Assembly (NCBI GenBank): GCA_964606405.1
Contig: CAZSGH010000014.1
Location: 1-64,000 of the forward strand
From: GCA-002282575 sp964606405
GTDB lineage: Bacteria > Pseudomonadota > Gammaproteobacteria > Thiomicrospirales > Thiomicrospiraceae
Length of the DNA: 64,000 nucleotides
Direction: 5' to 3'
Below are positions 61,802 through 64,000 of this stretch, one piece after another; the stretch's first letter is position 1; each line of letters starts with the position of its first letter. A program made the position numbers and the translations under genes. The notes under the pieces were generated by a model, which worked only from the letters and a program-made list of their open reading frames with translations, was not told the origin of the DNA and searched no databases.

Positions 61802-62371
61802 GTGAAAAAAATGATTCTGGCTGCACTGGCTGCAGCAACATTAGCAGGCTGTGCTTCAACACCAAGCCAATTTACCAATGCTAAAGATGAATACGATGCC
61901 ACAAATGACTTTTACATGGGCTTTTACGAAAAACGTACTTACATTTTTGACGATGCCAAAGTTTGGTCTGAATTCGTTCAATTCGGCGAACCAACTTTCC
62001 GCAATACCAAAATTGGTGAAGCTGCAAAAGGCGGCACACTGGTTGTTGGCATGACAAAAGATCAAGCCAAAGCAATGGAAAAAGGCGCTAAGCCATACTT
62101 TGCTGCACTCGAAGTTTACAACGGCAAACTATCTTTAGCTGATGACATGTACGCGGAAGTATTCGACGGTAATAACTACATGGTATTCACTGACATGAAA
62201 AACCTACGCAACTACTTGGTTAATGTTCAAGTATCTGGCTACACCGATACGGCAGCAGGTCCAAATGGTCGTAATGTTATTTATGCTGGCGCTGCTTCAA
62301 AACCAACCGCGTTGGTTGAAAAGTTCAACAAAGCACATAGCAAAGCAGAAAAAGTTACTGTTAAGCATTAA
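61802..62371 (+). CDS. Unknown lipoprotein under a Pho-like promoter
   Basis: The 189-aa product has a clear lipoprotein signal with lipobox LAGC (Cys17). I do not recognise the mature domain (about 18-189). It is rich in aromatic residues and lysine, and contains FDDAKVWSEFVQFGEP, GGTLVVGMTKDQAKAMEKG and the asparagine-rich VSGYTDTAAGPNGRNVIY. It starts with GTG at 61802; the AAGAG ribosome site is weak. The Pho-box array implies expression when phosphate is low, so a role in phosphate or phosphonate handling at the envelope is possible but unproven. Confidence 0.85.
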   Translation: MKKMILAALAAATLAGCASTPSQFTNAKDEYDATNDFYMGFYEKRTYIFDDAKVWSEFVQFGEPTFRNTKIGEAAKGGTLVVGMTKDQAKAMEKGAKPYFAALEVYNGKLSLADDMYAEVFDGNNYMVFTDMKNLRNYLVNVQVSGYTDTAAGPNGRNVIYAGAASKPTALVEKFNKAHSKAEKVTVKH

Positions 62372-62395
62372 TGCACAGTCGTCATTCTGACAAAC

Positions 62396-62426
62396 AAAAA
62401 ACGCACCTCAAAAGGGTGCGTTTTTT
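62396..62426. terminator. Terminator after the lipoprotein gene
   Basis: AAAAAACGCACC with GGTGCGTTTTTT around a short loop is a typical bidirectional intrinsic terminator. It serves the lipoprotein gene and the convergent gene at 62425. Confidence 0.9.
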
Positions 62427-62856
62427 ATTTCTGATGTTTCTGCGCCACTTGTTCCCGCAACTTTTCGCGCACCAAATCCGCTCGTCTTCTGGGTGAATGC
62501 CCGACTAATGGCAAAGAAGGTACGGGAGACTCAGACTTATCCGTCGATGAATTATTCGTGTCAGAAGACTTATGATCCACACGAGGCTGACGTAAAAATG
62601 CCGAGTACAACAACCATAATGCATAAAAAACAATAAGCAACTCAAGCCCAATTTTAATCAGCAAGGCAAACAGCAAAGCAGTTGTGTCCGCTGCTAAATT
62701 TAGATACCCTTGCACGTCACTGTAAAAATGTTCGATTACAGCAAAAACAACAGCCAAAGCTAGCCACTGCAACCACACTCGCGCATGACGACGAAAACCA
62801 TTGGCAATATGTAGCAACACGCCCATGCGTGCCAAAGAACCAATCCCACGCAACAT
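62425..62856 (-). CDS. Unknown membrane protein
   Basis: The product is 143 aa from the ATG at 62856, which overlaps the upstream stop as TAATG. Two hydrophobic segments are seen (about 25-45 and 60-85). A charged C-terminal half follows, with many K, S and R residues (ending ADLVREKLREQVAQKHQK). I do not recognise a family. It shares a transcript with the 78-aa gene upstream. Confidence 0.7.
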   Translation of the reverse strand: MLRGIGSLARMGVLLHIANGFRRHARVWLQWLALAVVFAVIEHFYSDVQGYLNLAADTTALLFALLIKIGLELLIVFYALWLLYSAFLRQPRVDHKSSDTNNSSTDKSESPVPSLPLVGHSPRRRADLVREKLREQVAQKHQK

Positions 62857-63092
62857 TACAGCAACCACGCCCCCAAAGCAAAGCCCAAGGCAAGACTACC
62901 CAGTGTCTTATGCTTCGACTTAATTTTTTCGACGTAGTCTGCTACGATGCAGTCATGATCAGCTTGTTCGATATTCGCCAAATCACACCCCATGCTAAAC
63001 AACTCTAAATTCGCTGCCTCGGTTGCTTTTTTTAGCACAAAATCATCGTAACGCGCTTTAATGCCCGCTTGTGCCTTGTCTTTAATATTCAC
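62856..63092 (-). CDS. Unknown 78-aa protein with C-terminal hydrophobic helix
   Basis: A short protein (start GTG at 63092, MNIKDKAQAGIKARYDDFVL) with a basic and acidic helical body and a single hydrophobic C-terminal segment (TLGSLALGFALGAWLL). The ribosome site is weak. Its stop overlaps the next start. No family is recognised. Confidence 0.65.
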   Translation of the reverse strand: MNIKDKAQAGIKARYDDFVLKKATEAANLELFSMGCDLANIEQADHDCIVADYVEKIKSKHKTLGSLALGFALGAWLL

Positions 63093-63156
63093 GCATGAAA
63101 CCCATGTTTGTTAATCATGCCTATTATGCAACAATTTTCACTGGTAAATGTGGCGA

Positions 63157-63303
63157 GAACCTATAAAAACCCAGTGGGTAGGAGGTCTGGAGGAAGGCCT
63201 TGCTAGAAATAGCATGTAACACATTGATAAAAGCCCTTCCTTCAGCTAAAAACAAAAATGGGAAGTCTAAAAACGAGCGAAGTGAGGTTTTTAGAGGTTC
63301 CCC
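63157..63303 (+). repeat. Dispersed intergenic repeat, reference copy
   Basis: One of the best-preserved copies, used here to describe the family. Outer ends: GAACCTATAAAAACC at the left and GGTTTTTAGAGGTTC at the right, which are inverted repeats of each other. Inside lie AGGAGGTCTGGAGGAAGG and CCCTTCCTTCAGC (complementary arms), then TAAAAACAAAAATGGGAAG, then the hairpin GTCTAAAAACGAGCG / AAGTGAGGTTTTTAGA. The right end runs past the stop codon of the acyltransferase gene (63291), so the repeat supplies that stop. Confidence 0.9.
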
Positions 63304-64000
63304 ATATCATGCCATGCGTTAGAGATTGACGTATGCGCAGCATCTGCCAGCGCATTACGACTTAATGCCAAAGCATCAATCGATGGCAACAAACACACTT
63401 GCGCAACAAGTTGCTCTTGAGCCAACAGGTGCGTTAGGCTTTGTACAAACGTCTGCTCACCGATATACGCCAAATCTGATCTGGGTTTAACAAGTGTATC
63501 GTGGTACATCACCGCCACGGGCGCAATCGACGACGACAAGCTTACAGGCAATGAAAACAAACGTGCATGGAACTTAAGTGGTGCGCTTGCACTAGATGTT
63601 CCCTCTGGAAAAAACAACACGCGATCACCCAAACCAACCAAATGTCTGAGCTGAGCTGTGGCTGCATCTACCTCACCAGCACCACGACGCATAAACACAG
63701 TACCCGCTCGTTGCGCTAACCAACCAATCAATGGCCATCCTGCCACTTCTGCCTTCGATAAAAATCGACTGGGCGCAATGCTCATTAAGACAACAATATC
63801 CAACCAAGAAACATGGTTAGCAACCCAAATAGGCGCATCTTGAATTTGCCCACTAACCGACAGCCTAACGCCTAAAATAACCAACAACCTACCCGACCAC
63901 CATCGGACTAACTTAAGCTGAAAAACAGAATAGCCCTTTTGCGTATTAAGGCGCAATAGCAGTAACGCAAGCAAACCACCCCACAACAACCAAATGGCAA
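63291..64000 (-). CDS. PlsC-type 1-acyl-glycerol-3-phosphate acyltransferase, partial
   Basis: The gene runs past the right edge of the window, so the N-terminus is incomplete; an in-frame TTG at 63989 is not a convincing start. The visible part (about 232 aa) has a hydrophobic N-terminus, the acyltransferase box NHVSWLD (HX4D), the FFPEGTSSAS motif and a region with AEVAGWPLIGWLAQRAGTVF. It resembles lysophospholipid or lyso-ornithine-lipid acyltransferases; the acceptor is not determined. The stop codon lies inside the end of a repeat copy. Confidence 0.88.
   Translation of the reverse strand, partial: AIWLLWGGLLALLLLRLNTQKGYSVFQLKLVRWWSGRLLVILGVRLSVSGQIQDAPIWVANHVSWLDIVVLMSIAPSRFLSKAEVAGWPLIGWLAQRAGTVFMRRGAGEVDAATAQLRHLVGLGDRVLFFPEGTSSASAPLKFHARLFSLPVSLSSSIAPVAVMYHDTLVKPRSDLAYIGEQTFVQSLTHLLAQEQLVAQVCLLPSIDALALSRNALADAAHTSISNAWHDMGNL

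Noticed and set aside
1..64000. CRISPR arrays, prophage, transposase genes or rRNA
   Set aside because: No regularly spaced direct repeats with unique spacers, no phage or transposase protein motifs and no rRNA sequence were seen. The dispersed repeats are isolated single elements.

Overview
The window comes from a motile Gammaproteobacterium. The evidence is the gene order ruvC-ruvA-ruvB-ybgC-tolQ-tolR-tolA-tolB-pal-cpoB, a polar-flagellum cluster of the Pseudomonas/Vibrio type (fleQ-fleS-fleR, flhF-flhG, fliA, sigma-54 promoters), a tripartite efflux operon, and lipoproteins with normal lipoboxes. The DNA looks moderately AT-rich by eye; I did not compute GC and cannot name a genus. Three runs of exactly 100 N show a scaffolded draft assembly. 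Two of them are flanked by identical 55-bp sequences, so they are unmerged contig overlaps, not real insertions.

Layout: 1-400 holds tRNA-Lys(UUU) with its promoter and terminator. 399-8904 (minus) is a Holliday-junction and Tol-Pal operon ending in queC. 9136-37908 (minus) is a nearly continuous flagellar and chemotaxis block. In transcription order it runs fleQ, fleS, fleR, fliE-F-G-H-I-J, fliK, an MCP-like gene, motA, motB, fliL-M-N-O-P-Q-R, flhB, flhA, flhF, flhG, fliA, cheY, cheZ, cheA, cheW. Good sigma-54 motifs (GG-N10-GC) precede fliE, fliK and motB, and a weaker one precedes cheA. This fits a hierarchy in which a FleQ-like activator and the FleS/FleR pair drive RpoN promoters. 38152-41754 (minus) holds htpX and a large soluble sensor/CheW fusion.

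42087-45166 holds a CbiM-like permease, an RDD protein, serB, a BolA protein and a DUF302 protein. 45260-49598 (plus) is a four-gene signalling operon: a hybrid kinase with a FixL-like (probably haem) PAS domain, a lone receiver, an HPt-REC-REC-GGDEF diguanylate cyclase and a [2Fe-2S] ferredoxin. It could couple oxygen or redox state to c-di-GMP. 49576-55148 (minus) holds an Aas-like acyltransferase/ligase, a membrane hybrid kinase and an exported UPF0173 hydrolase. 55471-61395 (minus) is an efflux operon (outer-membrane factor, adaptor, an unknown 61-aa protein, RND pump). 61802-62371 (plus) is an unknown lipoprotein behind four 11-bp-phased half-sites that match the Pho box. The right end has two small unknown genes and a partial PlsC-type acyltransferase.

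The most unusual global feature is a family of about 140-150-bp structured intergenic repeats. I found about a dozen copies or fragments, both orientations, almost all tight against a stop codon and several inside operons. The best candidates for undescribed biology are this repeat family, the haem-PAS/c-di-GMP/ferredoxin operon, the internally duplicated Cache-CheW fusion, and the PhoB-like control region of the unknown lipoprotein.
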